From assembly GCA_047967505.1 (NCBI GenBank), contig CM106539.1: DNA of 64,000 nt; one strand, written 5' to 3'. A program made the translations under genes and the position numbers. Under the pieces are notes generated by a model. It ran no database searches. It saw only the letters and a list, made by a program, of their open reading frames with translations, and was not told the origin of the DNA. Within the stretch, counting starts at the first letter, position 1, and every line of letters starts with the position of its first letter. Shown in pieces: positions 12,229 to 22,562 of the stretch. This stretch comes from Dipteris shenzhenensis. Lineage: Eukaryota > Polypodiophyta > Polypodiopsida > Gleicheniales.

Positions 12229-12585
12229 ACCATCTCCATATATGCTCCAGATCTCTCTTTTATGTTGAGTCAAGGTACTCAGCCTGGATAGTCCTCCAAA
12301 ATGAATGGAATAAACTATTGTGTTCTTTGTAAACACCTCTGGTCACCATATGATGTAGGCCATGTGTATGTGTTTTGCTCCATGGTACCTCCTGCAGACA
12401 TTGTGTGCATGTACATGCAAGGGAGATAACCATTGGAAGGTCTTATGTATCCCTTTGTTGATTTCACACCCTTGGGAACCCTTGCTAGCATGAGATCCTA
12501 GCCATAGATTTATCCTTGACCACCATGAGATGGCATGAGAAACTATGAGACTAGATGTATCCTTGACATAGCCTGAGGCATTCCC

Positions 12586-12598
12586 TTGAGGGGGGGTT
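12586..12598 (+). other. Polypurine tract of the gag-only element
   Basis: TTGAGGGGGGGTT lies immediately 5' of the right LTR, where the plus-strand primer of an LTR retrotransposon is expected. Together with the PBS it proves the element's orientation. Confidence 0.75.
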
Positions 12599-12873
12599 TG
12601 ATGGGACATCTCAAGGTGTATGCCTCAGGCAACCTTGGGTTCTATGTGTGTGTGCTAGAGGCACAATTAGGTGCCCATAAGCACTGTTAGGTGGTGGTAG
12701 ATGCCACATAGGATGATTGAGAGATTCTAGGAGCTAATTGAGGAGATGATTGTGGAGCTTGGTGGCTCATGTAGAGGTGCCTACATATGGACCTCACCTT
12801 TTTCATTCCATAAGCAAGCAAGCATTCTCTCATTTCGTGTTCAACTTCACGCTTTCCTTTCACTTCTTCAACA
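12599..12873 (+). repeat. 3' LTR of the gag-only element
   Basis: 275 bp, TGATGGG to TTCAACA. It matches 10237-10511 with about eleven substitutions or small indels, roughly 4 percent by eye. This indicates that the insertion is not recent. Confidence 0.85.
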
Positions 12874-13480
12874 CAATTTGTTGATGACTTTATTGTTGAT
12901 GATGACCACTTCACTGAAATGAACTACCTTTGCCCTTACTGCTGCTACCTCTGCTACCTCCACTTCTATCTGAAGCTATGAATGCTTGATCATTGGAATG
13001 TCCTTTGAATATGTGAATGGCTTGAGTCATACTTTCTTCACCAAGTAAAACTGAGTGTGGCTCTTCCACCATTGGAATTTGCCGTTGAATGGCAATACTC
13101 TGGACTAGATTCTTGTATCCATCTCCTAGTCCATTCAAGATGGCTTGAACCATTTTTGCAGGATTCGTGGTCTCTTCTACTACTGTTGTGTGAGTTGATT
13201 GTTGTAATCCTTGATCCTAAGTACGTAAGCATGGCCAGTGTCATTGATGTTGCAAAAACTCTGGTTGATTTGGTTTCTCAATGTGAGAACCTTGGAAGTG
13301 TTCTTGGACTCGTAAAGAGCTACAAACACATCCCATGATTCTTATGGTGTCTTCACGATGTTGAGCTATCCTAGCATGACATCTTGCACATTCAACTTGA
13401 TCAAATGATATGCATATTTGTATTTATTGTCCCATTCTTCCTATGCTCAGGAAATGGCAATAATTCTTCCTGTTCTTGGG
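12874..13480 (-). pseudogene. Antisense copia gag remnant
   Basis: On the minus strand the pieces at 12911-13153 and 13038-13338 read as a UBN2-type gag. One frame gives YESKNTSKVLTLRNQINQ, then the ILNGLGDGYKNLVQSI capsid segment, then the Gly/Ser/Arg-rich stretch that precedes the zinc knuckle in copia gags. Three frames are needed. The 275-bp LTR of the neighbouring element abuts this remnant, so that element probably inserted into it. Confidence 0.65.
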
Positions 13481-13674
13481 AAATGGAAGGATCTACTAAA
13501 GGTGTAGACACTGGTGGTGTAGGTGTAGATGCCACTACTAGAGCTACAATAATGGTGGGAGTTGCTACTAGAGCGTTGGATGGTCTAGTTATAGACCAAT
13601 TGACATACTACCATTTGTCTTGAAGTACAAGAATGGTCTCCATTTGGTATTTCCATGTGTCATATTGGAGTTGT

Positions 13675-13841
13675 CTAGCTTAGCAAATGCCTCCAAATTG
13701 AGGTTGCTAGTGGTGCAAGAAAATATACTCAAAGTGCCTATGAAATCACTATCTAGCTTTGCAAATGCCTCCAAATTGAGGTTGCTAGTGGTAGACATGG
13801 TGCAAGAAAATATACTCAAAGTGCCTATGAAATCATTGTTT
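13675..13841 (+). repeat. 78-bp tandem duplication
   Basis: The unit beginning CTAGCTTAGCAAATGCC is repeated after 78 bp. The second copy carries a 9-bp insertion (AGACATGGT). Both strands have open frames through it, but no motif is known. Confidence 0.8.
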
Positions 13842-14619
13842 GAATCAACTGCAAAACACTGATTGTATCAAGTGTAATTCGAATTGTTGGTGAAGATAGA
13901 ACTGCAATATATAATCCAATCTATTACAAGGCTTGTGAAAAATGCTAGGAATAGACAAGAGGCTTTACAAGACTTAAATGATGTGCACAATGCCAGAAAA
14001 TAGCCAAATAGGCTTTATAATGGTAGCATATGGGTGTAAATAAATCATGTGCAATATACCCTCTGATCAACCATCCAATGCTTCTGAACACTCTGAAGTC
14101 TGCTCATTAAACTATGGAACGTTAGGTTTTAGGAAATGTGATGATGTGAAACCGCATGTGAGCATAGCGACTGACTCCGAGTAGGAACTATTTGGGAATT
14201 TTTGGGCATGCCTTCAATTGGCTACTTTGGATTTCTCTCCACTGTGGATGATCTAATATACTCTGAACTAGATCTAGAACACCGTCGAGCGATGAAAAAA
14301 GAAGCAAATAATTCTTTTTCTTTGTTCATTTTAGGTGCTAGGCTAGATGCGTTGATGTAGAGGCTAATGTGCATCCTTTCGGATAAAGTAGAGCTTGTAG
14401 TTGAGGCTTGTAGAGTAGCATTAGGGGAGATTTGGGGTCTTGAAAGGGCCTCATAAGCAATGGATTAGGAAAAGATTAGTCTCCCTAATACAATCCTATG
14501 TGTAGGGGTCATAAGGTGGTTTTAGAAGACTATACATGGTTTTGCCTTGCATTTATGCTCAAGGATCCACCAAATGAAGAAGTAGGGCTATTTTATATAT
14601 CACGTGGTAGGGAGAAGTG
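13842..14619. other. No recognisable gene
   Basis: AT-rich sequence with short frames only. I see no LTR ends, PBS or known domain. Confidence 0.5.
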
Positions 14620-14760
14620 TCACCATTGGCTTGGTGGCCTAGTGGTCAAGGATCTTGAATGATGTATAGGAGGTGGGTTCCATTCCCTGCAGGCGTGCCA
14701 CTTACGTAATAAATTTTTGGTAGGCGGCGTGGGCGGGTGGTGGTGAGTTGTGCCATGTGG
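14620..14760 (+). mobile_element. Possible tRNA-derived SINE head with Pol III A and B boxes
   Basis: TGGCCTAGTGG at 14635-14645 fits the A box of tRNA-derived plant SINEs. GGTTCCATTCC at 14676-14686 matches the B-box consensus GGTTCGANTCC at all but two positions. The spacing of about 31 bp between them is right for an internal Pol III promoter. The region does not fold as a complete functional tRNA by inspection. A SINE of 100-300 bp starting near 14620 is the most likely explanation. The 3' end is not defined because no clear terminal T- or A-run or target duplication was found. Confidence 0.5.
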
Positions 14761-15258
14761 TAGCCGCACAAGGCTACTCACTGTTCTAGTCCTTACTTTA
14801 GGAAGTGAAGTGCCACATGTCACTCTTGTGGGATTTCCTCCCTCCTCCAACTTGCAAGGCCACTTGCCATGCATTAAATAGAGATTAAATATCTTTTTTG
14901 GACCTTTGTAGGGGAAAATTTTAAATTTTTGGTGCTCAAGGACACGTGGAAGCACACACTTCTTCCTCCCCCAACTTGGTGGTTTTCTCCTCAAAATGCA
15001 TGGTCTTCTTTCAGCACAAACCATGGTTTTTCCAATTGAAACCACCTATTTCCTTTGGCATTTATTATGCACATGCCACCTCAACATGGCATTGCCCTAC
15101 AAAAAGGAGCATTCCCATTGGTACACCTCAAATCCCTCACTAACCCCTTGAAATTAGGAAACACTAATTGGGGGCCCTTTGGAGACCCCAATTCTCCCCT
15201 AATGGTTAGGACTTAGAAAACATTCTCTTGAGAACAATCTCTCTCACAATGAAACATG

Positions 15259-15278
15259 TCTCTCTCTCTCTCTCTCTC
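15259..15278 (+). repeat. (TC)n microsatellite
   Basis: About ten TC units in a row, in a region with further CT-rich tracts. Confidence 0.9.
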
Positions 15279-15683
15279 AACAGATGAAATCTCACAAGGC
15301 AAAGAAAGCATCAGGCTTTCTCATAAAATTAGTTGAGAATCGCTCCTTGTATGTCACACTTAATAGCTCACATAACAAATGAACATGAATGGAAATTTTC
15401 TTTCAAAGAAATAGATGGAAAATTTTTTAATGAAAGGCAATTCTCTCACTCAATGGAAGTGATAAAATGAACAAAAATCAATCAAGAACTCTCGATCTCT
15501 CTCAATCTCTCTCAAGGATCGCAATGCCTAGCAAAAGGTAAGGGAGCTATGATACTATGTACAAATATGGAAAGAGGAGAGGAGAAGAGTGGAGATGAGG
15601 AGAGAGGGCACAACTAGAGAGCACACCACAAATGACTAAATGTACACTAGATTTAGTTGAAAATGTAGAATATATACAAACCC

Positions 15684-15720
15684 ATTTAGGGTTAAGGTTA
15701 GGGTTAGGGTATCTAACCCT
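15684..15720 (+). repeat. Short interstitial telomere-like repeat
   Basis: The sequence runs TTTAGGG, TTAAGG, TTAGGG, TTAGGG and then reads AACCCTA on the same strand. Four to five near-units and one reversed unit are present, too few to be a telomere. Confidence 0.6.
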
Positions 15721-15906
15721 ATCCTTTATAGCAGTATATGTGTTAGTGCTATGCACACTATTGAATACATGATGTTGATATGGTTTCGCAATAGAGGGTT
15801 GCTTATTGGGAGGAGGAGATTGCTAAATTACACGGCGTAGTGGAACAGAAACTGAACAAAGAATAGAGATACACAGCAAACTAGAGAGGAACAAAATTTT
15901 CCTTCA

Positions 15907-16442
15907 ATATTGATGTAGTACAGATGATGGCTCTATCCACCTGTGCACTCCCACAGTGGAGCTTAGATGGCAATCTAGACAGATACTAGGTGAAGAGCTA
16001 CTAGCTAGAAGATCTGATCTGATCTGAACTGATCTGATGCAATGGACTGGGGAGTTCGCCTCTTTATAGCTATGAGGGTGGTAGTCGGATCAACATAGTC
16101 GGTGGAACCGACTAGTCGTCCATGGAATATTCAAGGAATATTCCCTATACGATCGCCTTGGGGCCTCTCACCCGTGGACCCCCACTAGGGGGGCCCCCTG
16201 GGACCCCCCAGCTAGGGGCCACACTTGGCCCCCAAGCCCCAACAAGAATAAGGGGCTCCCACACAATCACCTTTCTACCATCAACGGTCTCATTGATAGA
16301 CCTCATCTGACATGCAAGTCAGGATCCACCATCTAGTGTCCCAGGCTCACACATGGCTTCTCCTCATATGGGGGCCTTACAACTTGAGCACCTTGGACCA
16401 TTGGTGGTTACCAGGAGTGTGGGGTATTGAGCATATCTAACA
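15907..16442 (-). mobile_element. Copia 3' LTR of the 580-bp type, minus orientation
   Basis: The right end reads TGTTAGATATGC on the minus strand and lies directly beside a G-rich polypurine tract, which marks it as a 3' LTR. The sequence is the inverted homologue of 8667-9246. Its other end, near 15907, has diverged (ATATTGATGTAG where TGTTAGATGTAG is expected). A TATA-like CTATAAAG is conserved at 16061-16070. Confidence 0.8.
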
Positions 16443-16460
16443 CCCCCCCTCAATGTCCAC
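16443..16460 (-). other. Polypurine tract of the minus-strand copia
   Basis: On the minus strand GACATTGAGGGGGGG directly precedes the LTR at 16442. It sets the direction of this element: 5' to the right, 3' to the left. Confidence 0.7.
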
Positions 16461-17820
16461 CTGTAGGTGAAGTACCTTCTCGGCCCAATGCCAAGTCTCT
16501 GCGATCAAGATGTTGCCCTTGGTATAGGTGATGTCATAATCAAGTGTGCCTTTGATGTATTTCAGCACCCGCATCCTTGCCCTCCAATGGTTCTCCCGGG
16601 GCTTATTGGAAAACCTGCTTAGTACACCAGTCGCAAAACTGATGTCCGGCCATGTGTTGCACAGGTAAATCAAGCTGCCCACAAGCCTTTTGTACTTCAC
16701 TTCATCCACCAGTGGTGATGAATCCTCGTTTGAGAGCTTCGTGTCAACCTCCATAGGGGTACCAACTATCTTGCACTCAGCCATGCCAAATGCCTTCAGT
16801 ATCTCTCCAGCATACTTTAGCTATGAAATGAAGATCTATTTCGGCTCCTGCCAAACTTCAATCCCCAAACAAAAATGCATCAATCCGAGGTCTGTCATTT
16901 CAAACTCTCTTCCTAGCAAATGCTTCGTCTGCGAGATCTTCTCTTCATGTCCCTATTATGACAAGGTCGTCCACATAAAGGACCACGATCATCCATGATC
17001 ATACACCTACCTCCTTCTCTGAAGATATACAAATTTGCATCAAATTGGCTCCTCCTGAACCCGTTTTGCAGAAAGTAGGCATCAATTCACTGGTACCACG
17101 CTCGTGGGGCCTATTTCAGCCCGTAAAGTGTCTTCTTCAATTTGCAAACTTTACCTTCTGAACCGGAGATCTCAAAACCTGGTGGTTGTTCCACGTATAC
17201 CTCCTCCTTGAGATCTCCATCAAAAAGGTGGATTTCACATCCATCTAAAACACGGGCCAACTTCCCTGGGCAGCTAAAGCCAAAACACTATGAATTGTGT
17301 TTAGTCGAGCTGTGGGAGCAAAAGTATCTTGATAATCAAAACCATGTACCTGTGCAAATCCTTTTTCCATAAGCCGAGCCTTATACTTATCCAACGTGCC
17401 ATCGGACTTGTAATCGGTCTTGTACACCCACTTGGTTCCGATTACCTTGTGTTTTGGTGGTCGATCCACAAGGTCCCAAGTGTTGTTCTTCATTATGGAG
17501 CCATACTCTGACTACATAGCCCTTATCCACCTATCATCGCCCTGTGCCTCTTCAAGACACTTGGGTTCATCAGCACGTATCACTTCTGTCATCAAAGCAT
17601 TGTTGACCAAGTGTTCCTGTGCCCTTCTTTGCTCCTCTACTCTCTTGGACCGGCGGTGTTTGGATGGTTCCTCCTCAATGGCTGGAGGTTCTCTGCCGTC
17701 CAAAAGCTGCTTTACCCACTTCGGGAATGTCCGTTGCCATTGTGGTTCTGCAGGCTCTTCTTCATCTTCTTTGTCTTGAATCCTCCCAAGCACCATTGGG
17801 GGAGGCAAATTGAACTTTGA
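16460..17820 (-). pseudogene. Copia RT and truncated RNase H
   Basis: The N-terminal RT is at 17245-17493 with NTWDLVDRP, GTKWVYK and KARLMEKGFAQ. The catalytic box YVDDLVII lies in another frame at about 16953-16977. The RNase H approach at 16437-16784 has GTPMEVD, YKRLVGSLIYL and RVLKYIKGTLDY. After KGNILI the frame departs from RNase H and runs into the polypurine tract, so the catalytic RNase H core is deleted. The acidic stretch at 17512-17808 is the usual low-complexity linker before RT. Confidence 0.85.
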
Positions 17821-18965
17821 GATCCCGATCGGTGATCACAGAAACGAACAACAAGTTTCTCTTAATATCTGGCACATAAAGAACATCGGACAACTATTTT
17901 ACAACTCCATCTGACTTGAGAGCAATCGTACCTTTTCCTTTTGCTGGACATTTTGCATCATTGCCAACTGCTACCAGGATGTCATTCCCTACTGGCTGTA
18001 GAGAGCTATACCAATCCTTCCGATTGGTCATGTGGTGTGATGCACCACTGTCGATGATCCAAGGTTCATCCGCAAGTACATGAACTGCCTCCATGCAAAT
18101 CTCCTCAATTGCTACGAACAACTCTATAGGTGTTGCCTGCGCGCTGTTGCTGGACTCTTTCTTTACTCCGTTCTTCTCATCTATAATCTTCTTTCGGCAC
18201 TCATTCTGCTTGTGCCCTGCCTTGTTGCAATAGAAGCACTTGATCTTCTTCTTTCTCTTTTTATCATCAGAAGAAGATGGGTTACCAGAGTCCTTACCCT
18301 TACCTTTCTTTGATCCGGTCCAAAAAGCTGAATCTTCTCCATCTTTTGACGCATCTCCTCCTCCAGAAGCATCGCACTGAAATCCTCAAAGTTGAGGGGT
18401 GGATTTATGTTCTGTGTATTCAGCACCGTAACAAGGCCATCGTACTTTGGTGGGAGAATCCATATGCATCTTCGTGCTAGATTCTCGCTGGTGATGGTGA
18501 TGCCAATCGCAGTCATCTGATCACGCAGATTCTTCATCGTGGTGATGAACTTCTCTGCCACTTCATACTCAGACAACTTCTCATTCGTGAGTTGAGTCTC
18601 CATATTTTGAATCCGTGTCTGATTCGTGGTCTCGTACTAATTTTTCAAGACCGTCCATGCCTCCTCCGCTGTGGTGACATGTTGAATTAATGCCATGACA
18701 GAATCACTAACACTGCAGACAATAGAACACATCGCATCAGCATTTCTTCTTGTCAATGCGAGAATCTCATCCGCAGTTGGTACTATCTGTTGTCCTACAT
18801 TGGCTAGATCCAGTCTCGCAACCGCGGCCTCAAGTCCACCCCAGTAGAAGTGTCTCAAAGCTCATATGCGCTTCATCTTGAACTTCCAGAGTGGATAGTT
18901 AGAGCCATCCAACTTTTTGCTTTCACTGAACGGTGGAATTCATAGTCTTGCAGGCTGGGCCATCT
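17821..18965 (-). pseudogene. Copia gag and aspartic protease
   Basis: Gag begins around 18960-18900 with KKLDGSNYPLWKFKM. It continues at 18637-18858 and at 18181-18603 (VAEKFITTMKNLRDQM, LPPKYDGLVTVLN, the UBN2-type region). A Lys/Arg/Ser-rich basic region follows. The protease at 17894-18121 shows the active site WIIDSGASHHMT with D-S-G intact. Its C-terminal end DVLYVPDIKRNLL follows after a stop at about 17890. Frameshifts separate gag blocks. The domain order is normal for copia up to this point. Confidence 0.85.
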
Positions 18966-19021
18966 CTCACAATCTGCTTGCAAACAGAAACACACTACCA
19001 AATATTCTTGCTAGAGTCTAG

Positions 19022-19033
19022 GCTCTGATACCA
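19022..19033 (-). other. Primer-binding site of the minus-strand copia
   Basis: On the minus strand TGGTATCAGAGC directly follows an LTR end reading TTCTTACA. This is the initiator-Met-tRNA type. Confidence 0.85.
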
Positions 19034-19570
19034 TGTAAGAAAATAATACAACGTCTGTGCTCAATAGATAACAGGATCTCGTACACAAGAGAGAAAACAA
19101 GATAGTATGGAAAATCAAAAATTTGATTACTGTAGAACTGATACAATAGATGGCACTGCCTCCCAACTCTGTGCTCCTGTGAAAGAAGCTTCAATGGCAT
19201 GCTGGAAATAGTAGAAGACGAAGGCTGGATGCTGAGGAATCACGGTTGCTGTAGCCAGTGATAAAATGGGCTTCACGGGCTTGCTCTTATATAGCCACCA
19301 GTCGTAGTCGGTTAGGCTCAATTGGGTGGCCGACCAAGTCTGCCCAAAATAGTCGACTGGGGGTCGGTCCCAAAATAGGCCACCAACCATATGATAGAAC
19401 TAGTGCACCAAATAGAGCAACTAACCTACGGTTACCGTTCGGCCTAGAGCCATTCGAGATCATCTGAGGCTCCAAACGGGCCCCGCAACCCGAGAGTGGC
19501 CTGCCCCGAGAAATGCTCCATCTACCCTCAGTGCGGTCAGTCAAGGGATGCCTTCCCACACTTTAGTTGG
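19034..19570 (-). mobile_element. 5' LTR of the minus-strand copia (outer end uncertain)
   Basis: The inner end at 19034 is fixed by the PBS. A TATA-like box, GCTATATAAG on the minus strand, is at 19287-19296, about 255 bp from that end. The outer end is not certain; I place it near 19570 where the GC-rich LTR-like sequence stops. Confidence 0.55.
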
Positions 19571-21396
19571 CGGTGTGCCAACTCTATCTGAAGCCGTCCA
19601 GCCATCAAGCCACACATGGCCCCCATCTAGTGTCCATTGCTTGAGTTCCCAAGCATCTATGAGGACACAATAGAAGTAAAGTTGAAGTAAGTGTAGACCC
19701 AGTGTTAACATGACTACCTCCTATTAAGTATGGCCAACACGAGTTGAGACCATGCAAGTGAGCAGCCTTGGAATTTGGCCAACACCAATAGCCACTCCAT
19801 GCAATCTCGAGTTACTAGGAAGAAAAAAGGTCAGAGACATCAAGGAACCAATCCTAATCAGCAATTCATTGGATTATTAGAAGGATTGAATTAGGAAGGT
19901 GGCATAGCTTGATCTCCAGAGTCTAAGTACAAGTATATAGCAATAAATTGCCTATTGTAACAGGCCCTTTTCCCATGCTATATGTATTCTTGTCTGTTGG
20001 AAGGGTTGATTCGAGCTTTTGTTTCTCATAGTCTTGGCCTTGAGCAGAGGTGGGTGAGAGTCTAAATACTAGCTCTACAAATACGGCTATTTGTAATCTA
20101 AATAGATCTTATAATCAATACAAGTGTGTTTGTTATATGAAGATGTTACTTCTTACAACCTTAATCAACACTTGTATTTTGATTTATGTGCTCAATCACC
20201 CATCTCCTTAGGGTTTTACCCTTGTAGCACAAAATTGGTAATGTTCCTAAAACACTATTGATGTTTAATTCTACATCCCATGTGGCATAGGAATAACTTT
20301 CAAATCAACCTCATGAGTGAAAAAGAGGTCATGTTCTTATTTAGTTGAGCACTCAACCTCATGCGGGCAAAAGAGGTCATCTTCCTGTTTAGTTGAGCAC
20401 TCACATTGAGTTCGGCACAACATTCATTGTTCAAAACTAAGGGGGTGAGAAAATACCATCAACATACTTATTTATTTATTTTTATGTGTGTGCATGTTCT
20501 AGGTACATTCACAATGTAGAACACTTGAATAACATAAATTGAAAGCAATGGAAGCTTGGGGATCAACAGTCAAAAACAGAGAGGATAACCAAAAAAAGGA
20601 CTGCATATATATACTGCATATACAATTCAAGATACCAAAATGTACAGGAAAGCTGAGCACAAGACTCTATCTTCTTGATATTACTCTGAACAACAACTGA
20701 GCTCTAGTTAGCCAAAACAAGGGTAATACATCAGTAAGACTGCAGTCCAATAACAGTTGGCTGTAGGAATCATTCTAGAGAGAAAAGTCCAAAAGAGTGT
20801 TCTTGGAGGCAGTTATAACCAATTTTTAGCTACAAGATAGTATATCCAAATATTCTATTCCTTCACCTGAAAGTAGTGGCTTAGTGGGGTGCTAGAGCTA
20901 CCCCTCAACACCTAGTACTCCCTGGTGGATAATCTTTTTGGAACAAAAATATGTAGACTTGAACACTTCTCTTATTGGAAATATTATTTTCTGTACTGGA
21001 AATTTATGGTCTAGCTACATTTGATATCAAGACTCTCCCTCATGCTAAAGAGGGGCTCATTCCAAGTGGGTATCACTTCTTGATTTTCAGGTTTGATTCC
21101 CATAGGCTGCTCTACCATATTGGATTCACATATTGTGTCAATGTGACAACTGGGTCCTTTCCACTACTGAGTTCTTCCTAAGCCATAGAAACTGGTTGTG
21201 TGCATTATTCTCTAGTCCTAGATGCTTTTGCAAGCTCGACCTATGCTGCATCATCTATTAAAATTTTGACCTTAGAGTTGAGAAACTATGTTTGTGGGGT
21301 GTGTACAATTTTAGGTTCATCCATTGGAGTATCCTGCTGTGCTGTGGTGTCTTCTTCAGTTTGGCTTGCATGTTCTCCATTTCTTAGGCCATGACC
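19571..21396. other. Intergenic DNA with one tandem duplication
   Basis: No domain is recognisable on either strand. A 48-bp tandem duplication is present at 20307-20402. Remaining frames are short and without motif. Confidence 0.5.
20307..20402 (+). repeat. 48-bp tandem duplication
   Basis: The unit starting AACCTCATG and ending GTTGAGCACTC occurs twice, 48 bp apart, with a few substitutions. Confidence 0.85.
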
Positions 21397-21910
21397 TCAA
21401 GCATGTGTTACTGAAGCAAAGGCCTCATATGGCCTTCTAGCAATCACAAGTAACATGTTCTTCAAATTTTCCCATAGGGATTGATATGTTTCTATCAATT
21501 GCATTTTTAGGTCGGCCGTTTCAACAAAAGACATGAATATGCTGTCAACCTCTTCATCCATATCTTCAAGTGATTGTTCTTCTCCTTCTAGGTCTCTAAT
21601 CCTCTCTTTGAGCAATGTATTCTCGATCTACTAGTCCTTGTTTTCTATTGCAAGTCTTTGCAATTTTGAAGAAAGAACTCTTCTTTCATTTCATCAAACC
21701 ATTTTGTAATTGTTTGCAAACATTTCTTCTATATCTTTACTTGATCCCGTAGCTTGGACAACTTTTGTTCTTGAGATTCCTTGTATTCTACATATTCATC
21801 TTTGAGTAGGACCGAATCCTCTTGGCTTTCCTCTAACTATGTCTACTATTGTTGCTGCATGTTGAGATTTTGCTTAACTGTATTAATTTCCTTTTGTAGA
21901 TCCTGAATTT
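21397..21910 (-). pseudogene. Degenerate coiled-coil coding remnant, unrecognised
   Basis: Minus-strand frames here are rich in Glu, Lys, Gln and Leu. An example is the segment around EEQSLEDMDEEVDSIF at 21397-21615. An upstream part with KEINTVKQN, EYKESQEQKLSKL and KWFDEMKEEFF follows over three stop codons. The composition suggests a coiled coil, as in some plant LTR-element gag proteins, but no diagnostic motif is visible. I do not assign a function. Confidence 0.35.
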
Positions 21911-22057
21911 GTCTCATCAAGTGGAGATGCACACTATCCTCCTGATGAGGCAGTCGATCAAGCGAGCGATGTCGAGTGAGCAGGACCAAATAAGCGAGCA
22001 AGAAAAAGCGAGCAAAGCAGAAATGGTTGGGCTACCAACACATAATATCATTGTATG

Positions 22058-22445
22058 TATGTACTTATCATTAATAAAGATTTATAGTGCTTCCTCAACA
22101 TTAAACATGATTACGACATAATATTGCAAGTGCACATTAGTAATAGTGTTCTATATTCTATGAGATGAGCTTAAATAGAAATACTTTGGCTATCAATAAC
22201 AGGTACTATATAGTTTAAGTGCATCACTTGAGAAAAACATATGTATTGATCGTTAATAAAGCTTTATTGTATCACCATAATTTTGAAGATGACTATAACA
22301 TAAGTCTACATTAGTGATAGTGATATTTATTCTCATAAGATGAGCTTGCATAGAAATGCTTTGGCTACCAATAAGTAGTATATATTTTAAGTGCATCATT
22401 CAATAAAAACTTCAACATTGAAATGATCATAACATGTTATTACGA
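22058..22445 (+). repeat. 182-bp tandem repeat, about two copies
   Basis: ATCATTAATAAAG at 22067 and ATCGTTAATAAAG at 22249 start two units, 182 bp apart. Both contain GATGAGCTT, an AGAAAT..TTTGGCTA block and AAGTGCATCA. A third partial unit follows around 22400-22440. The length is in the range of plant satellite monomers, but only about two copies lie here. Confidence 0.8.
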
Positions 22446-22562
22446 GTGGCCTTGGTCTAAATCTAGTGCAAGAAACTAGCAAAAATTCCATTAAATTCAC
22501 ATTTTGCTAGATGAGTTTTTTCTAAATGGTGCAAAAGGTCATGATAATACACCAAGGGGACG

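Larger units (their letters stand above)
10237..12873 (+). mobile_element. Compact gag-only LTR retrotransposon with paired 275-bp LTRs
   Basis: The LTRs at 10237-10511 and 12599-12873 are both 275 bp. They start TGATGGG, end CTTCAACA, and differ at only about a dozen positions. The internal part is 2087 bp. It has a PBS (TGGTATCAAAGC) directly after the left LTR, a broken copia gag, and a polypurine tract directly before the right LTR. No protease, integrase or RT is visible. This is the architecture of a non-autonomous element mobilised in trans, or of an element that lost pol by deletion. The flanks (GAGGC and CAATT) are not a target-site duplication. This fits the tandem arrangement with the upstream gag fragment. 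Confidence 0.85.
14761..15906. other. Intergenic; microsatellite and telomere-like motif only
   Basis: No gene motif is visible. It holds a (TC)n run at 15259-15278, other CT-rich tracts around 15490-15525, and a short TTAGGG-like cluster at 15684-15720. The long minus frame at 14620-15045 contains no known domain and overlaps the SINE-like head. Confidence 0.5.
16443..19570 (-). mobile_element. Copia retrotransposon lacking integrase, with unlike LTRs
   Basis: Read right to left, the element has an LTR (from about 19570 to 19034), PBS, gag, protease, RT and an interrupted RNase H, then the PPT and an LTR at 16442. Two things are odd. The integrase is entirely missing between the protease end (about 17822) and the RT linker (about 17810). 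The right LTR, ending TTCTTACA, is unrelated by eye to the left LTR, so the element is a recombinant or a nested product. Without integrase it could only move with enzymes supplied by another element. Confidence 0.8.

Noticed and set aside
14620-15045. A 141-codon minus-strand frame rich in Pro, Arg and Thr
   Set aside because: It has no known motif, overlaps the SINE-like head, and its composition follows low-complexity DNA. Probably chance.
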